Positions 16,677 to 26,788 are shown, numbered from the stretch's first letter. The stretch: DNA of 64,000 nt from Glaciibacter superstes DSM 21135 (GCF_000421145.1 NZ_ATWH01000005.1:248001-312000); one strand, 5' to 3'. A program made the numbers and translations. Notes: generated from the sequence alone by a model not told the origin.

Positions 16677-17252
16677 CTAGACGTTGCTCGAGCTGGCGGA
16701 CACTTCGCGCCTGGCCGCAGCATCCACCGGCTGCGCGCGACGCGCCACCGCGATGGCCTCGCCGCCGCCCTGCGCCACTCCGACACCGACTGTGCGACCA
16801 CGGTTCGGCGAGAACACCCAGTAGCGGTAGAGCGCAAAGCGGAAGATCGCGCCGAGCCCGAGGCCGATCACATTTGAGGAGATGTTGTCGGCGACGACGC
16901 TGGTGAACCCGAGCACGTAGTGGCTGAACCACAGGCAGGCCAGGCCGATGCCCATCCCTGCGAGGCTGACAGCGAAGAATTCGATGCCCTCACGGAGTGT
17001 CTGCGATTGCCGGTTGGCACCGAATGTCCAGTACCGGTTGCCGATCCAGTTCACCAGGATCGCCAGGACCGTGGAGATGATCTTCGCGTAGATCGGTCCG
17101 GCATGCACCAGTTCGGGGTCGAACATCGTTGTGCGCAGAATATTGAAGACCGTGACGTCCACGGCGAATCCCACGAGTCCCACAGCGCCGAACTTGCCCA
17201 GCTGCGCGGCGAGGGCCAGCAGTCTGGCCCTTGCAACCGAAGTTTTCGACAT
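16677..17252 (-). CDS. GtrA family membrane protein
   Basis: 191 residues from ATG 17252 (GGACGG lies about 6 nt upstream; ATG 17273 is an alternative). Four hydrophobic segments (about 19-40, 53-72, 89-112, 118-142) and family marks KFGAVGLVGFAVDVTVFN and NWIGNRYWTF. GtrA proteins are thought to move or bind lipid-linked sugars for surface glycan modification. It is convergent with the PH-domain gene and divergent from purK, matching the mycobacterial order (Rv3277). Confidence 0.85.
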   Translation of the reverse strand: MSKTSVARARLLALAAQLGKFGAVGLVGFAVDVTVFNILRTTMFDPELVHAGPIYAKIISTVLAILVNWIGNRYWTFGANRQSQTLREGIEFFAVSLAGMGIGLACLWFSHYVLGFTSVVADNISSNVIGLGLGAIFRFALYRYWVFSPNRGRTVGVGVAQGGGEAIAVARRAQPVDAAARREVSASSSNV

Positions 17253-17446
17253 GTATCCGTCCGGTCTGGTCATCGTGCAGAGTTTCTGCTTCCGGCGACC
17301 GGGATCTGGATTCTCGGCCACCAGCGTGTGCGCGATAATTGAGCGAAACGACCACCGCGCGATTCGCAGTCTACGGCGATGATTTCGGCGCGACCTGAGA
17401 GTTTTCTTGGGGTCTGGTAAACGCTCGCAGAGAATTTGGTGAACAC

Positions 17447-18598
17447 ATGGCGACGACGGTTGGAGTCATCGGCGGGGGGCAGCTGGCGAGGATGATGATC
17501 CCCGCGGCCGTGAATCTCGGGATCGACATTCGGGTGCTCGCGGAGGCCGACGGCATGGCGGCGGGCCTCGCCGCCTCCACGGTGGGCGACTACCGCGATC
17601 GTGAGGTTGTGCTCGCTTTCGCCGAGACCGTCGACGTGATCACCTTCGATCACGAGCATGTGCCGCAGGAGATTCTGCGGGCCATGGTCGAGCGCGGTGT
17701 CCGCGTGCATCCAGGGCCGGATGCGCTGCTGTACGCGCAGGACAAGCTGCTCATGCGGCAGCGACTGAGCGACCTGGGTCTTCCTGTGCCGGACTGGGCG
17801 CGGGTCGAGAACGCGGCCCAGCTGGCCGAGTTTTTGGGCACTCACGGCGGTCGCGCTGTCGTCAAGACACCTCGCGGCGGGTACGACGGCAAGGGCGTGC
17901 GCCTGGTGCGGGGCGAGCACGAGGTCGACGACTGGTTCGCGTCTCTCGCCAGCGACCCGAACGGCGGCGACCCGAACGGCGGAGCGCTCCTGGTCGAAGA
18001 ACTGGTCGAGTTCACCAGGGAACTCGCGCAGGTCGTCGCCCGCAGGCCGTCCGGCGAGGTCGTGGCGTGGCCCGTCGTAGAGACCGTGCAGCGCGATGGC
18101 GTCTGCGCCGAGGTGATCGCGCCTGCCCCTGGTTCTGCCGGACGCATCGCGGATGTCGCCGCCGATATTGCCTTCGCCGTTGCTGAGGGAATCGGGGTGA
18201 CCGGGGTGCTGGCGGTCGAACTGTTCGAGACGACGGATGAGCGGGTGCTGATCAACGAACTGGCGATGCGCCCCCACAACAGCGGTCACTGGTCGATCGA
18301 CGGGTCGACGACCAGCCAGTTCGAACAACACCTGCGCGCTGTACTCGACTTGCCTTTGGGTGGCACCGGCGCTCGTGACGACTGGTCGGTCATGGTGAAC
18401 ATTCTCGGTGGGCCTTCCAGCGGGTCGCTGATCGACCGGTATGCGGGCGCTCTCGCGGAGCATCCGACGGTGAAAGTGCACAACTACGGCAAGGATCCCC
18501 GGCCGGGTCGCAAGATCGGCCACGTCACCGCGGGCGGCGACAATCTCGACGACGTCATGTACGAGGCGCGTGCCACTGCGGCGTTTTTTCAGGACTGA
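17447..18598 (+). CDS. purK: 5-(carboxyamino)imidazole ribonucleotide synthase (PurK)
   Basis: 383 residues, ATG start. ATP-grasp enzyme that carboxylates AIR to N5-CAIR with ATP and bicarbonate. Seen: N-terminal [33 protein letters not shown] (ATP-grasp loop) near 143-152, [22 protein letters not shown] near 269-284 and the C-terminal [10 protein letters not shown] short tandem DPNGG repeat (near 167-177) is inserted in the central domain. It is followed 17 bp later by purE. Confidence 0.96.
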   Translation: MATTVGVIGGGQLARMMIPAAVNLGIDIRVLAEADGMAAGLAASTVGDYRDREVVLAFAETVDVITFDHEHVPQEILRAMVERGVRVHPGPDALLYAQDKLLMRQRLSDLGLPVPDWARVENAAQLAEFLGTHGGRAVVKTPRGGYDGKGVRLVRGEHEVDDWFASLASDPNGGDPNGGALLVEELVEFTRELAQVVARRPSGEVVAWPVVETVQRDGVCAEVIAPAPGSAGRIADVAADIAFAVAEGIGVTGVLAVELFETTDERVLINELAMRPHNSGHWSIDGSTTSQFEQHLRAVLDLPLGGTGARDDWSVMVNILGGPSSGSLIDRYAGALAEHPTVKVHNYGKDPRPGRKIGHVTAGGDNLDDVMYEARATAAFFQD

Positions 18599-18615
18599 GC
18601 CATAAGATCGTCTCC

Positions 18616-19212
18616 GTGCCAGAGAACCCTGAACCCGAACCCTTTGCACCAGACGCGTTCCCGCCGGAGCAGACGGTGGCAACTCCTGCCGCCGCGCAGA
18701 ATTCTGCCGCCGCAGAGAACGGTGTCGTCAGGGTTGGTGTTGTGATGGGCTCTGACTCTGACTGGCCTGTCATGAGCGACGCCGCGCAGATCCTTCGCGA
18801 CTTCGGTGTCTCGTGCGAGGTCGAGGTCGTCTCGGCTCACCGCACACCGGAGAAGATGATCGCATACGGCAAAGGCGCTCGCGATCGCGGACTCAAGGTC
18901 ATCATCGCCGGCGCGGGCGGAGCGGCTCACCTGCCCGGCATGCTCGCCTCCGTCACGACCCTTCCTGTGGTCGGCGTGCCCGTTCCCCTCGGCCGCCTCG
19001 ACGGCCTCGACTCGCTGCTCTCGATCGTGCAGATGCCGGCCGGCGTCCCGGTGGCAACGGTGTCGATCGGTGGCGCTCGCAATGCTGGGCTTATAGCCGT
19101 GAAGATACTGGCCACCTCCGACACTGCCCTCCAGGACAAGCTCGACGCGTACGCGCTCGAGCTTGCCGCACAGGTGGAGCAGAAGAACAGAGACCTCCAA
19201 GCGAAACTATGA
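18616..19212 (+). CDS. purE: 5-(carboxyamino)imidazole ribonucleotide mutase (PurE)
   Basis: 198 residues from GTG 18616; TAAGAT at 18603-18608 is exactly 7 nt upstream, supporting this start and a leaderless transcript of its own. The first 37 residues are a Pro/Glu/Ala-rich extension absent from typical PurE. The core follows: [13 protein letters not shown] near 42, SAHRTPEKM near 74, [15 protein letters not shown] near 97 and LPVVGVPV near 117. Class I PurE mutase converts N5-CAIR to CAIR. The stop overlaps the next gene by ATGA. Confidence 0.94.
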   Translation: MPENPEPEPFAPDAFPPEQTVATPAAAQNSAAAENGVVRVGVVMGSDSDWPVMSDAAQILRDFGVSCEVEVVSAHRTPEKMIAYGKGARDRGLKVIIAGAGGAAHLPGMLASVTTLPVVGVPVPLGRLDGLDSLLSIVQMPAGVPVATVSIGGARNAGLIAVKILATSDTALQDKLDAYALELAAQVEQKNRDLQAKL

Positions 19213-20582
19213 GCAGTGTGAGCAGCCCGATTCGGCATCCGGAAGTCGGCTCAGCGCGGGTAATGACCAAACGCGGCTGGTGGCTCGTCGTGCTCAATTT
19301 TGTGCTGCCTGGCTCTGCACAGGTGCTGGCCGGCAACCGTCGGCTCGGCCGCTTCGGCCTCGGCGCGACCCTCACCCTCCTCGGTCTCGCCGTCGTGGCC
19401 GGTGTGGCGTACCTGCTTTGGCCAGAAGTCGTCTACACCGTCTTCACCAACACCATCGGCCTCTGGCTGGCCGCCGCGGTGCTGGTGTTCTACGCCGTGG
19501 TCTGGGTGATCCTCACCATCGACACCCTGCGGCTGGTGCGGTTGGTGCGTGCTGCGCCGGGCGCGCGCCCGTTGATCGCCGGGTTCGCCACCGTGCTCAT
19601 GATCGCCGTCTGCGGAACTGCCGCGTACGGCGCGTTTGTGGCCACAACGGCCAGCGGATTCCTGTCGTCGGTCTTCGTCGCCGGTCCGTCTGAGCCGCCT
19701 GTCGACGGGCACTACAACATCCTGTTGCTCGGTGGCGACGCCGGTCCTGACCGTGACGGCCTGCGGCCAGACAGCATCTCCGTCGTCAGCATCAATGCCG
19801 AGACGGGGCAGGCGACGATGATCAGCCTCCCGCGTAACCTCGAGGACAACCCGTTCCCGGCGGACTCCCCGCTGGCCGCCGTGTATCCGGAGGGATACGG
19901 TGCGATCGACGGTTGCGAGGTCGACGCCTGCATGCTCAACTCGGTGTTCACCGAGGTGGAGCTGAAGAGCCCCGAGATGTATCCGAATGCCGTGGCTGAA
20001 GGCAGCGAGCCCGGCATTGAGGGGATGCGCGACGCGGCGGAGGGCATCACCGGCCTGACGATCCAGTATTACGTGCTGATCGACATGCAGGGTTTCGCAG
20101 ATATGGTCGATGCCCTCGGTGGAGTGACCATCACGGTCGCCGATCGCGTGCCGATGGGCGCCGGCCACGACGAAGACGGCAACGAAGTGGCGATCGACTA
20201 CTGGATCGAACCTGGCGAGCAGAAGATGGACGGCTTCACGGCCCTCTGGTACGCCAGGTCGCGTTATGAGACCAGCGACTATGACCGTATCCAGCGGCAG
20301 GGGCAGCTGCAGGACGCGATACTGCAGCAGTTCAATCCCGCGAATGTGCTGACCAAGTTCCAGGGTGTGGCGCAGGCGGGGTCGCAGGTGGTGAAGACGG
20401 ATGTGCCGCAGGGCATGCTCGGGTACTTCGTCAACCTGGCGTCGAAGACGAAGGAGCTTCCGGTGCAGCGCTTGGCTTTGGTGCCGCCCGACGTCGACCC
20501 CGAAGAGCCGGATTACGCCTACATCCAGCAGCTGATCGCCACGACGCTGGCGCCGCCGGCGTCCGAGACTCCCGCCGAGTAG
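19209..20582 (+). CDS. LytR-CpsA-Psr (LCP) family cell-wall glycopolymer ligase
   Basis: 457 residues from ATG 19209, overlapping purE by 4 bp. Three or four hydrophobic segments occupy the first 150 residues (about 23-45, 52-72, 75-100, 115-140); the last leads into the extracellular catalytic domain. LCP marks: [21 protein letters not shown] near 174-194, SLPRNLE near 212, GG.TI. (ALGGVTITV near 300), [22 protein letters not shown] near 348-370, with the Arg/Asp residues that bind polyprenyl-pyrophosphate substrates. It likely attaches wall polymers to peptidoglycan; the product of the 34-64 kb locus is a possible substrate (inference). Confidence 0.92.
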   Translation: MSSVSSPIRHPEVGSARVMTKRGWWLVVLNFVLPGSAQVLAGNRRLGRFGLGATLTLLGLAVVAGVAYLLWPEVVYTVFTNTIGLWLAAAVLVFYAVVWVILTIDTLRLVRLVRAAPGARPLIAGFATVLMIAVCGTAAYGAFVATTASGFLSSVFVAGPSEPPVDGHYNILLLGGDAGPDRDGLRPDSISVVSINAETGQATMISLPRNLEDNPFPADSPLAAVYPEGYGAIDGCEVDACMLNSVFTEVELKSPEMYPNAVAEGSEPGIEGMRDAAEGITGLTIQYYVLIDMQGFADMVDALGGVTITVADRVPMGAGHDEDGNEVAIDYWIEPGEQKMDGFTALWYARSRYETSDYDRIQRQGQLQDAILQQFNPANVLTKFQGVAQAGSQVVKTDVPQGMLGYFVNLASKTKELPVQRLALVPPDVDPEEPDYAYIQQLIATTLAPPASETPAE

Positions 20583-20669
20583 CCGCGTCGCTTACTGGCG
20601 CACCCCCGAGCCTGCGGACTGTAGTCCGGTGGCCAGCGCGCTCCCAGCGGCGGTGCATACGCTGGGCGC

Positions 20670-20855
20670 ATGTCCGGAACCATCGCGCGCGATATCGAGA
20701 TCGGCAGCAGTTCCACGCACCCGATGCGACGGATGCTGCGGCGCGTTCGTGCGTGGATCGAACGTCATCCAATTCAGGCGGAGCCAGCCCGGCGATGCTG
20801 GAGCGGTTGGCGGCGCGCAGCCGTGGCGTGTCGACCAGTGCCGGTCAGCCCTTGA
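20670..20855 (+). pseudogene. Truncated small reading frame with an intact leaderless promoter-like start
   Basis: A 61-codon frame begins at ATG 20670, with TACGCT (20658-20663) 6 nt before it, the same layout as real genes here. The first 40 residues (MSGTIARDIEIG ... RMLRRVRAWIERHP) look protein-like. The rest is compositionally poor and runs into the 3' end of the minus-strand permease gene. I infer a gene whose 3' part was lost when the sugar-uptake block joined; the start resembles N-termini of small PGPGW-type membrane proteins, but this is a weak resemblance. The remaining 20583-20669 holds no other gene. Confidence 0.35.
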
Positions 20856-21771
20856 GCCCGGACTGAGCGAGCCCTTCCACGAACTGCTTCTGCGCGACGA
20901 CGAACACGATCAGCACCGGAAGCGCGGTCATGGTGGCCGCGGCCAGCTGCACGTTCCACATCTGCCCACCGTAGGCATCCACGTACCTGGTCAGCGCCTG
21001 TGGCAGCGTGAACAGGTCGGGCGACAGCAGGTACACGGTCGGCTCGAGGTAGAGGTTCCAGACGTGGAGGAAGGTGAAGATCGCCACGGCGGCCAGCGCC
21101 GACTTCGCCAGCGGCATCGCGATCTTCCACCAGATGGCGAACCGGCCGAGACCGTCGAGCCTGGCCGCTTCTTCGAGTTCGCCTGGCAGCGAGATGAAGA
21201 ACTGCCGCATGATGAACGTGGCCAGCACACTCGGCGCCCCGAACGTAGACACCAGGATCAGCGGCCAATGTGTGTTCACCATGCCCAGCTGGTTGAAGAT
21301 CTGGAACAACGGAACGATCGTGACCTCGCTCGGAATGAGCAGGCCGACGAGCACCACCATGAAGAGCAGGTTCTGCCCGCGAAAACGGATGCGTGCGAAG
21401 GCATATCCCGCCAGCGACGATACGAACATGGTGCCGACGGTGACGATCACCGCAATGTACAACGAGTTGAAATACTGCAGCCCGAACGGCTGCACGGCGA
21501 ACGCTTCCGCATAACCTTCCAGCGTCGGGTTGGCGGGCCAAAGGGTGGGCGGGAACGAGAAGATCTCGTTGATCGGCTTGAACGATGAGGTGATCATCCA
21601 CCAGGTCGGGAATACGAACGGGATGGCCAGAACACTGAGCACTCCGTAGAAGATCACCTGCTTGAGGGTCTTCGGCTTCTGCTGCCGGCCGGCGCGGGGC
21701 GGCAGGTGTCGATCCGGCTCCGGCTGCGATCCGGCAACGGACACGTCAGGGGCGATGGCATCAGTTCTCAT
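20845..21771 (-). CDS. Carbohydrate ABC transporter permease (MalG type)
   Basis: 308 residues, ATG start 11 bp inside the upstream permease gene. A Pro/Gln-rich cytoplasmic N-terminus is followed by six predicted membrane segments; the EAA loop (ELEEAARLDGLGRFAIWWKIAMP) lies near 203-225 and the C-terminus ends with KQFVEGLAQSGLKG as in MalG/LacG proteins. It is the last gene of the LacI-FAD oxidoreductase-binding protein-permease operon. No ATPase gene is present, so a shared MsiK-like ATPase elsewhere probably powers it. Confidence 0.92.
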   Translation of the reverse strand: MRTDAIAPDVSVAGSQPEPDRHLPPRAGRQQKPKTLKQVIFYGVLSVLAIPFVFPTWWMITSSFKPINEIFSFPPTLWPANPTLEGYAEAFAVQPFGLQYFNSLYIAVIVTVGTMFVSSLAGYAFARIRFRGQNLLFMVVLVGLLIPSEVTIVPLFQIFNQLGMVNTHWPLILVSTFGAPSVLATFIMRQFFISLPGELEEAARLDGLGRFAIWWKIAMPLAKSALAAVAIFTFLHVWNLYLEPTVYLLSPDLFTLPQALTRYVDAYGGQMWNVQLAAATMTALPVLIVFVVAQKQFVEGLAQSGLKG

Positions 21772-22729
21772 AGAACACCCACTTCTTGCGGAGCTGCCAC
21801 TGCACGACAGTGAGAATCAGCACGATGGCGAAGAGCACGATGGCCAGCACAGAACCGTAGCCAAAACGGCCGAACAGGAACGCCTGCTGGTAGAGGTAGT
21901 AGACCAGCACGGTGGTCGAGATGCCCGGCCCGCCCTGGGTGAGCACAGCGACCTGTGCGAAAACCTGCAGTGAGCCGACGATCGTGATGATGAAGGTCAG
22001 CAGGATGGTGGGTGAAATGAGCGGAACGGTGATGCGGGTAAACAGGGTGCGCGCATTCGCGCCGTCGACTCGGGCGGCCTCCTGGATCTCCTGCGGAACG
22101 CCCTGGAGAGCGGCGAGGAAGAGCACCATGTTCAGCCCGACGTTCTTGAACACCTGCACGATGATGACGCTGGCCATGGCGGTCGGGCCTTCACGCAGCC
22201 AGTTCGGGCCCTCGATGCCGACCAGTTGCAGGATGCCGTTGATGCCGCCGTCATCCTGCAGCAGAAAGCCCCACACGATGGTCCAGGCCACCAGCGAGAC
22301 CACGACGGGAGAGAAGAACAGGGTGCGATAGAAGGTCATCGCCCTGGCCTTGCGGTTGAGCATGACGGCAAGGAGCAGGGCCAGGACCAGGTTGAAAACG
22401 ACGAGTCCGACGGAGAACACCCCGGTCGCCTGCAGCACGGGCACCAACTCTGGGTCGGTGAACAGGCGTTCGAAGTTCTCTGCACCGACGAAGGTGAAGC
22501 TGCCCGCGAGCACATTCCACTCGTGCACGCTGAAATAGCCGATCAGCCCGAGGGGAATCAGCACGAATGCCAGGATGCCGAGAACCTGCGGCGCTACAAA
22601 GATGTATCCGGCGATCTGGTCGCGCTGCCGATAGCTGAGCGGGCGCCGCTTGCGAAGCGCGGGGTCGGGGCTCACCCGGCCGGACCGGGCTGCTGCCCGG
22701 TCCGGCCGAGTGCTCGTTGTTGTCGTCAC
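21761..22729 (-). CDS. Carbohydrate ABC transporter permease (MalF type)
   Basis: 322 residues, GTG start 7 bp after the binding-protein stop. Six membrane segments follow an Arg-rich N-terminus; the EAA loop EIQEAARVDGANARTLFTRITVP lies near 217-240, followed by GGPGISTTVLVYYLYQQAF, a standard MalF/UgpA block. Codons 8-17 of this gene form a perfect 14-bp stem-loop (22677-22708), which may restrain its translation relative to the binding protein. Confidence 0.92.
   Translation of the reverse strand: MTTTTSTRPDRAAARSGRVSPDPALRKRRPLSYRQRDQIAGYIFVAPQVLGILAFVLIPLGLIGYFSVHEWNVLAGSFTFVGAENFERLFTDPELVPVLQATGVFSVGLVVFNLVLALLLAVMLNRKARAMTFYRTLFFSPVVVSLVAWTIVWGFLLQDDGGINGILQLVGIEGPNWLREGPTAMASVIIVQVFKNVGLNMVLFLAALQGVPQEIQEAARVDGANARTLFTRITVPLISPTILLTFIITIVGSLQVFAQVAVLTQGGPGISTTVLVYYLYQQAFLFGRFGYGSVLAIVLFAIVLILTVVQWQLRKKWVFYEN
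22677..22708 (-). promoter_or_regulatory. Perfect 14-bp GC stem-loop just after the binding-protein gene
   Basis: CGGCCGGACCGGGC (22677-22690) and its exact reverse complement (22695-22708) flank a 4-nt loop. It lies inside the first codons of the MalF-type permease, about 30 nt past the binding-protein stop. Such hairpins after binding-protein genes are known (malE-malF) to protect the upstream mRNA and raise its dose. Confidence 0.65.
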
Positions 22730-22736
22730 GTGGTTC

Positions 22737-24020
22737 CTACTTCTCCAGCAACGGGTCGACGGCCTTGCACACGCTGCTCAGAACGGCCGGGATGTCGGCG
22801 TCCGGCGTCCAGATCGCATCCAGGGCTGCGCGCACCTTCTGGCCGATTTCGGCCGAGTCGGTGTGGCCCGGGCGCACCACGCCGGTGGCGATTCCGGGCA
22901 CAACCACGTTCTCGATCTGTTCGGCGGTGAGCACCGGGTTCGCGGCTGCCAGAGTGTCTACATTGAGCTGCGAGTCCCTGGCCGGCGGGAAGTACTGCGC
23001 CAGCTTCTCGGAGTTCTCCGGATTGCTGAAGAATGCGAGGAACTCCGCGGCGACCTGGGTATTTTCTCCCTGGGCCATCACGCCGATGCCGGCCTGGCCG
23101 ACCATCGAGTATGAGCCCTCAGGTCCCTCGGGCAGTGGTGCCAGGTCGAATGCGAAGCCGGCATCCGGCAGCAGGGAGGCCCGGGAGATCTGGGTTACGG
23201 TGAATGCAGCGTCACCGGCGAAGAAGTCCGCCGTCGTGCCGGGACCCGGCATCGATTTCTTCACAAAGGCCGCATCGTGCAGGAACGCAAATGCGTCGGC
23301 CATCTCGGGGGAGTCGAAGGTGCAGCTTGCGCCGTCTTCGCTCCAGGGCGCGGCACCCCAGCCCATCCAGACCGAGGCCAGGTTGTCCCAGGTGGTGTAG
23401 TCGAAGTCGCGGATGACGAACCCGGCTTTGCCGGTTGCGGCGTTGACCGCAGCGCCGACCTCCGACACGCCCTCCCAGTTCCACTTGCCCTGTGCCTGCA
23501 ACTCGGCAGCGGTCGGCTGACCGGCGGCCTTCAACAGATCATCATTGGCGAACATGACAAAGGGAGAAGTCGAGAACGGATACGCCACCAGCTCGCCGTC
23601 TGCCTTCCAGAGTGCGGTTGCCGCCTCGTTCAGATCGTCGAACTCATAACCCTTGGTGTTCTCCAGCGTCTCCTGGATCGGTGCGAGCGCGCCGGAGGCC
23701 ACGAAGTCGGGTGCGGCGTTCTCGAGGATCCAGGCGAGGTCAGGCGCCTTGCCGCCGGCGACCTGGGTGGTCAGCGTGGTGGTGTAGTCCTCGAACGGCA
23801 GCGGGTCGAAAGTGACCGAGGCGACCTCTGGATGATCGGCCATGTACTCGTCTGCGATGGAATCGAACATGGCCAGCTGATCCTCGTTTGAGGTCCAGAC
23901 GGTCATGCGCAGGTCGACATCCGTTGCCGTGGGTGTCTCTGCGGTGCCGGAGCATCCGGACAGGAGCAGGGCGGATACCGCCAGCACTCCGATTGTCGTC
24001 AGCGGCTTTGCTGATCGCAT
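22737..24020 (-). CDS. Extracellular sugar-binding lipoprotein (ABC transporter)
   Basis: 427 residues, ATG preceded by GAGGAGAAA. Signal peptide with lipobox LLSGC (Cys23), then the family 1 solute-binding fold (SBP_bac_1): LRMTVWTSNEDQLAMFDSIADEY, WILENAAPDF, YPFSTSPFVMFANDDLLKAAG. It would capture an unknown sugar outside the membrane and deliver it to the two permeases. The neighbouring FAD oxidoreductase of the PF12831 type and a LacI regulator suggest a plant or algal saccharide, but the substrate cannot be told. Confidence 0.92.
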   Translation of the reverse strand: MRSAKPLTTIGVLAVSALLLSGCSGTAETPTATDVDLRMTVWTSNEDQLAMFDSIADEYMADHPEVASVTFDPLPFEDYTTTLTTQVAGGKAPDLAWILENAAPDFVASGALAPIQETLENTKGYEFDDLNEAATALWKADGELVAYPFSTSPFVMFANDDLLKAAGQPTAAELQAQGKWNWEGVSEVGAAVNAATGKAGFVIRDFDYTTWDNLASVWMGWGAAPWSEDGASCTFDSPEMADAFAFLHDAAFVKKSMPGPGTTADFFAGDAAFTVTQISRASLLPDAGFAFDLAPLPEGPEGSYSMVGQAGIGVMAQGENTQVAAEFLAFFSNPENSEKLAQYFPPARDSQLNVDTLAAANPVLTAEQIENVVVPGIATGVVRPGHTDSAEIGQKVRAALDAIWTPDADIPAVLSSVCKAVDPLLEK

Positions 24021-24068
24021 GGTGTTTCTCCTCTGTAATGGTCGATCGGGTGATCGACACCTGTGTGG

Positions 24069-25733
24069 TTAGTAGCCGGTGACGTCTGGCCAGTGCAGTT
24101 CGACGCCGTCGGCGGCGAGCAGGCTTTGGAACTGCTCGAGCAATGCGGGGGTGTTGCGAACGGTTCGCGGATCTGTGTTCCGATCCAGGCTGAAGGCGGC
24201 CAGTGCGCCGACCGCCTCGCCGATGTTCCACTCCACCGGGTGCAGCCGGAAGGCGCCATTGGTGATGTGGGTGGTGCCGATGTTCTTCCCGGCCGGGAGC
24301 ACGTTCTGCATACGGACGGGAATGAGCGCGCCGAGTGGGATCTCGAACGGTGCGCTCGCCACGTCGACATAGTTGTCGCCGTTGGTCGAGGGGTGCAGGT
24401 CGATGCGGTACATGCCAACACCGACCGTGTCTGGGTAGGTGGCGGGGGAGCCGTGTCCGCGCACTTCGATCGAGAGGTCGTCCTCCACCACCGTGTATTC
24501 GGCACGGATGCGACGCGATTCGCGAACATAGGGAGCCATCGCCAGTCCGTGCTCGGTTCCGGTCACGTCGCCGCGCAGGCGGAGACCTGGCCAGCCGGTG
24601 CCACCGTCGGGGCGGGGAGCCTCGGTCTGCAGCCAGTAGAAGAACGACAGCGACAACTGCCGGGCGGCCTCCAGGTGCTTCTCGGCATCCGGGTTGTCGA
24701 TGATGTTGCCTTCGAGGTAATCGATCATCGGCCAGTTGACAACCACGAGGTCGCTCGGGAAGTGGCCGGGCGTGTAGAGCTTCCGGGCCAGGATGCGGCG
24801 GAAGATCCAGAGTTCGCGGTCACCTCCGCCTGCACGCTGGTCTGCGACCTGCGTCAGCGGGTCGTCGTCCACGGTCGGCGTGAACGTGCGCGTCACCGTT
24901 TCGAGGGTGCGCGGGTCGGGGCCGGTCAGCGAGAGCAGCTTTGCGCCCCAGAACTCCGGCTCGTACTCGCGCCAGAAGTCGTAGTCCTGTGGCTTGTCGA
25001 TGACGTGGTTCTCGCCCTCGATGTGATCGACGACGAAGCACCAGGACAGCGCCTGGACGTTGTCGGGGTCGCCGGTCTCCGGCGCGCTCGGCTCGCCGGT
25101 CTCGGCCTTGGACTCGGTTCCGGTGACGAACTCGGTGCCGGTCAGTGGAAGGAGGTCGCCGGTCTCGGTGGCGTCGATGACGTAGTCTGCGGTGACGGTC
25201 AGGGTGTCACCCGTGCCGAGGTGACGCAGTGTCACGGACGTGACTCGATCGCCATCCGTTTGGGCGTCGACGGGGACTACCTGCTTGACCAGGCGCAGGC
25301 GTCCGGTCGCCAGGTACGGCGCCAGCATGTTGTCGATGACGGCGACGGCGATCCTCGGCTCGGAACAGAGCCGGCTGACCAGCCCGGCGCCCGGGTTCAG
25401 GGCACGGATTGCGCGGGCTTCGGTGGTGAGCGGGTACCAGGCGCGATAGTGGTCACGGATGCCGTCGCGGAGCGCCCGGTACGAAGCTGTGACGCCGAAC
25501 TGCTCTACCCAGGTGTGCTCGTCTGGCGGCACTGCCTGGCTGGTCAGCTGTCCGCCGAGCCACTCGTACTGCTCGGTGAGCACCACCCTGCGACCGGCGC
25601 GGAGCGCGGCGAGCGCAGCGGAAACGCCGCCGAGGCCGCCTCCGACGACGAGGATCTCGGTGCTGGCTTCGGTCGTGCTGGCTTCGGTCGTGCTGCTTGT
25701 ACCGTCGATGGTGCTGGCGGGGGTCAGGGTCAC
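24069..25733 (-). CDS. FAD-dependent oxidoreductase (PF12831 FAD_oxidored type)
   Basis: 554 residues, GTG start overlapping the LacI stop by 4 bp. The N-terminus has a duplicated TEAST peptide, then the Rossmann FAD site VVGGGLGGVSAALAAL near 30 and EQYEWLGGQLTSQ near 53. Other marks: DATETGDLLPLTG near 197 and the C-terminal GKNIGTTHITNGAFRLHPVEWNIGEAVG. This family of unknown or poorly known reactions is frequently encoded beside sugar ABC transporters; oxidation of a sugar or glycoside is likely. No signal peptide is visible, so it is cytosolic. Confidence 0.85.
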   Translation of the reverse strand: MTLTPASTIDGTSSTTEASTTEASTEILVVGGGLGGVSAALAALRAGRRVVLTEQYEWLGGQLTSQAVPPDEHTWVEQFGVTASYRALRDGIRDHYRAWYPLTTEARAIRALNPGAGLVSRLCSEPRIAVAVIDNMLAPYLATGRLRLVKQVVPVDAQTDGDRVTSVTLRHLGTGDTLTVTADYVIDATETGDLLPLTGTEFVTGTESKAETGEPSAPETGDPDNVQALSWCFVVDHIEGENHVIDKPQDYDFWREYEPEFWGAKLLSLTGPDPRTLETVTRTFTPTVDDDPLTQVADQRAGGGDRELWIFRRILARKLYTPGHFPSDLVVVNWPMIDYLEGNIIDNPDAEKHLEAARQLSLSFFYWLQTEAPRPDGGTGWPGLRLRGDVTGTEHGLAMAPYVRESRRIRAEYTVVEDDLSIEVRGHGSPATYPDTVGVGMYRIDLHPSTNGDNYVDVASAPFEIPLGALIPVRMQNVLPAGKNIGTTHITNGAFRLHPVEWNIGEAVGALAAFSLDRNTDPRTVRNTPALLEQFQSLLAADGVELHWPDVTGY

Positions 25734-26788
25734 AGGTGCTTTCCTTCGTTGCGGGGTGGGGCGAGGGTGGTGCCGGACTCGACGACGCAGTCCAGCAGGA
25801 TCCGGCTCTCGGATTCAGATGGCGCGTCGTCGGAAGACAGGATGCGGCGGAGCAGGGTGACCGCCTCGGCACCGAGTTCGGTGCGGGGCGGGCTGAGACG
25901 GGTGAAGTCGATCGCCTGGGCGCTCGGTCTGGAAGGCTCGCCCAGGACAACGATCGACAGGTCTGACGGGACACGTACGCCCGCTTGCCTGGCCAGCTCG
26001 TAGATCTCCAGTGCATGGCGGGGCGCTTCGATGAAGAGCACAGTGGGATCGGCGGTGGTGATCGCCTTCCAGTCGGCGAGGTAGTCGTCGCCGGTGCAGG
26101 CGCGCAGTTGCACGCTCTCGATTCCCGCCTTCTGCAATTCGGTATGGAAGCCCAGCTGGCGGTCCGCCACCGATTCTGCTGCGGAGTCGACGTGGAGGTA
26201 GAAGAAGCGTTCATGCCCGGCGGCGAGTGCGGCGCGGGTGAGCTCTGCGGTGCCGCTCACATAGTCGGCACCGACGTACGGCACGCCGGGAACATCCCGT
26301 CGGCCGACGGCGACGAAGGGGAAGTTATTGTCAACCAGGCGGCTGAGTTCTGCGGCATCCATCTCAAGACCGAGCAGCAGGCATCCGTCTGCCAGACCGA
26401 GTCGGTTGTTGCCGTGGAAGATCTGACGACGCCCGTTCTCGACAGGCGCGCTCGTGAACAGCAGCAGGTCGCAGCCGAGTTCTTCGGACCGGGCTTCGAT
26501 GCCGGTCAACAGTGGTGTGTAGAAATCGGCGGTCTCGTTGGGGAACGCCGGTTCATAGGTGAACACACCGAGGATCTTGTTGCCCATTCCGGCCAGGCGC
26601 CGGGCAGCGGGGTCGGCCACGTAGGTGGTCTTCTCGATGATCTCGAGTACGCGGTTGCGGGTCTCCTCCGGAATGCGAGACGCGGCGTCGGCTTTGCCGT
26701 TCAGCACCAGGGAGACGGTGGCCTGGCTCACGCCGGCGAGTTCGGCGACGCGGCGTTGCGTCATCTTCTCGTGCGTTGGACTCGTCAT
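25730..26788 (-). CDS. LacI family transcriptional regulator
   Basis: 352 residues, ATG start. HTH at residues about 10-35 (TQRRVAELAGVSQATVSLVLNGKA) and hinge helix near 55-65 (DPAARRLAGMGN), then a periplasmic-binding-like sensor domain. It heads the operon with the FAD oxidoreductase and transporter. Two palindromes with a central CG (26842-26855 and 26874-26887) lie 54-99 bp upstream and fit LacI-type operators, so autoregulation is likely, relieved by the transported sugar. Confidence 0.92.
   Translation of the reverse strand: MTSPTHEKMTQRRVAELAGVSQATVSLVLNGKADAASRIPEETRNRVLEIIEKTTYVADPAARRLAGMGNKILGVFTYEPAFPNETADFYTPLLTGIEARSEELGCDLLLFTSAPVENGRRQIFHGNNRLGLADGCLLLGLEMDAAELSRLVDNNFPFVAVGRRDVPGVPYVGADYVSGTAELTRAALAAGHERFFYLHVDSAAESVADRQLGFHTELQKAGIESVQLRACTGDDYLADWKAITTADPTVLFIEAPRHALEIYELARQAGVRVPSDLSIVVLGEPSRPSAQAIDFTRLSPPRTELGAEAVTLLRRILSSDDAPSESESRILLDCVVESGTTLAPPRNEGKHL

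Noticed and set aside
18813..19208. Upstream extension of the LCP frame inside purE
   Set aside because: It is an out-of-frame reading of purE; the ATGA overlap at 19209 gives a normal LCP start.
20615..20628. Hairpin CGGACT-GT-AGTCCG after the LCP gene
   Set aside because: A 2-nt loop is too tight and the stem is short; no T-run follows.
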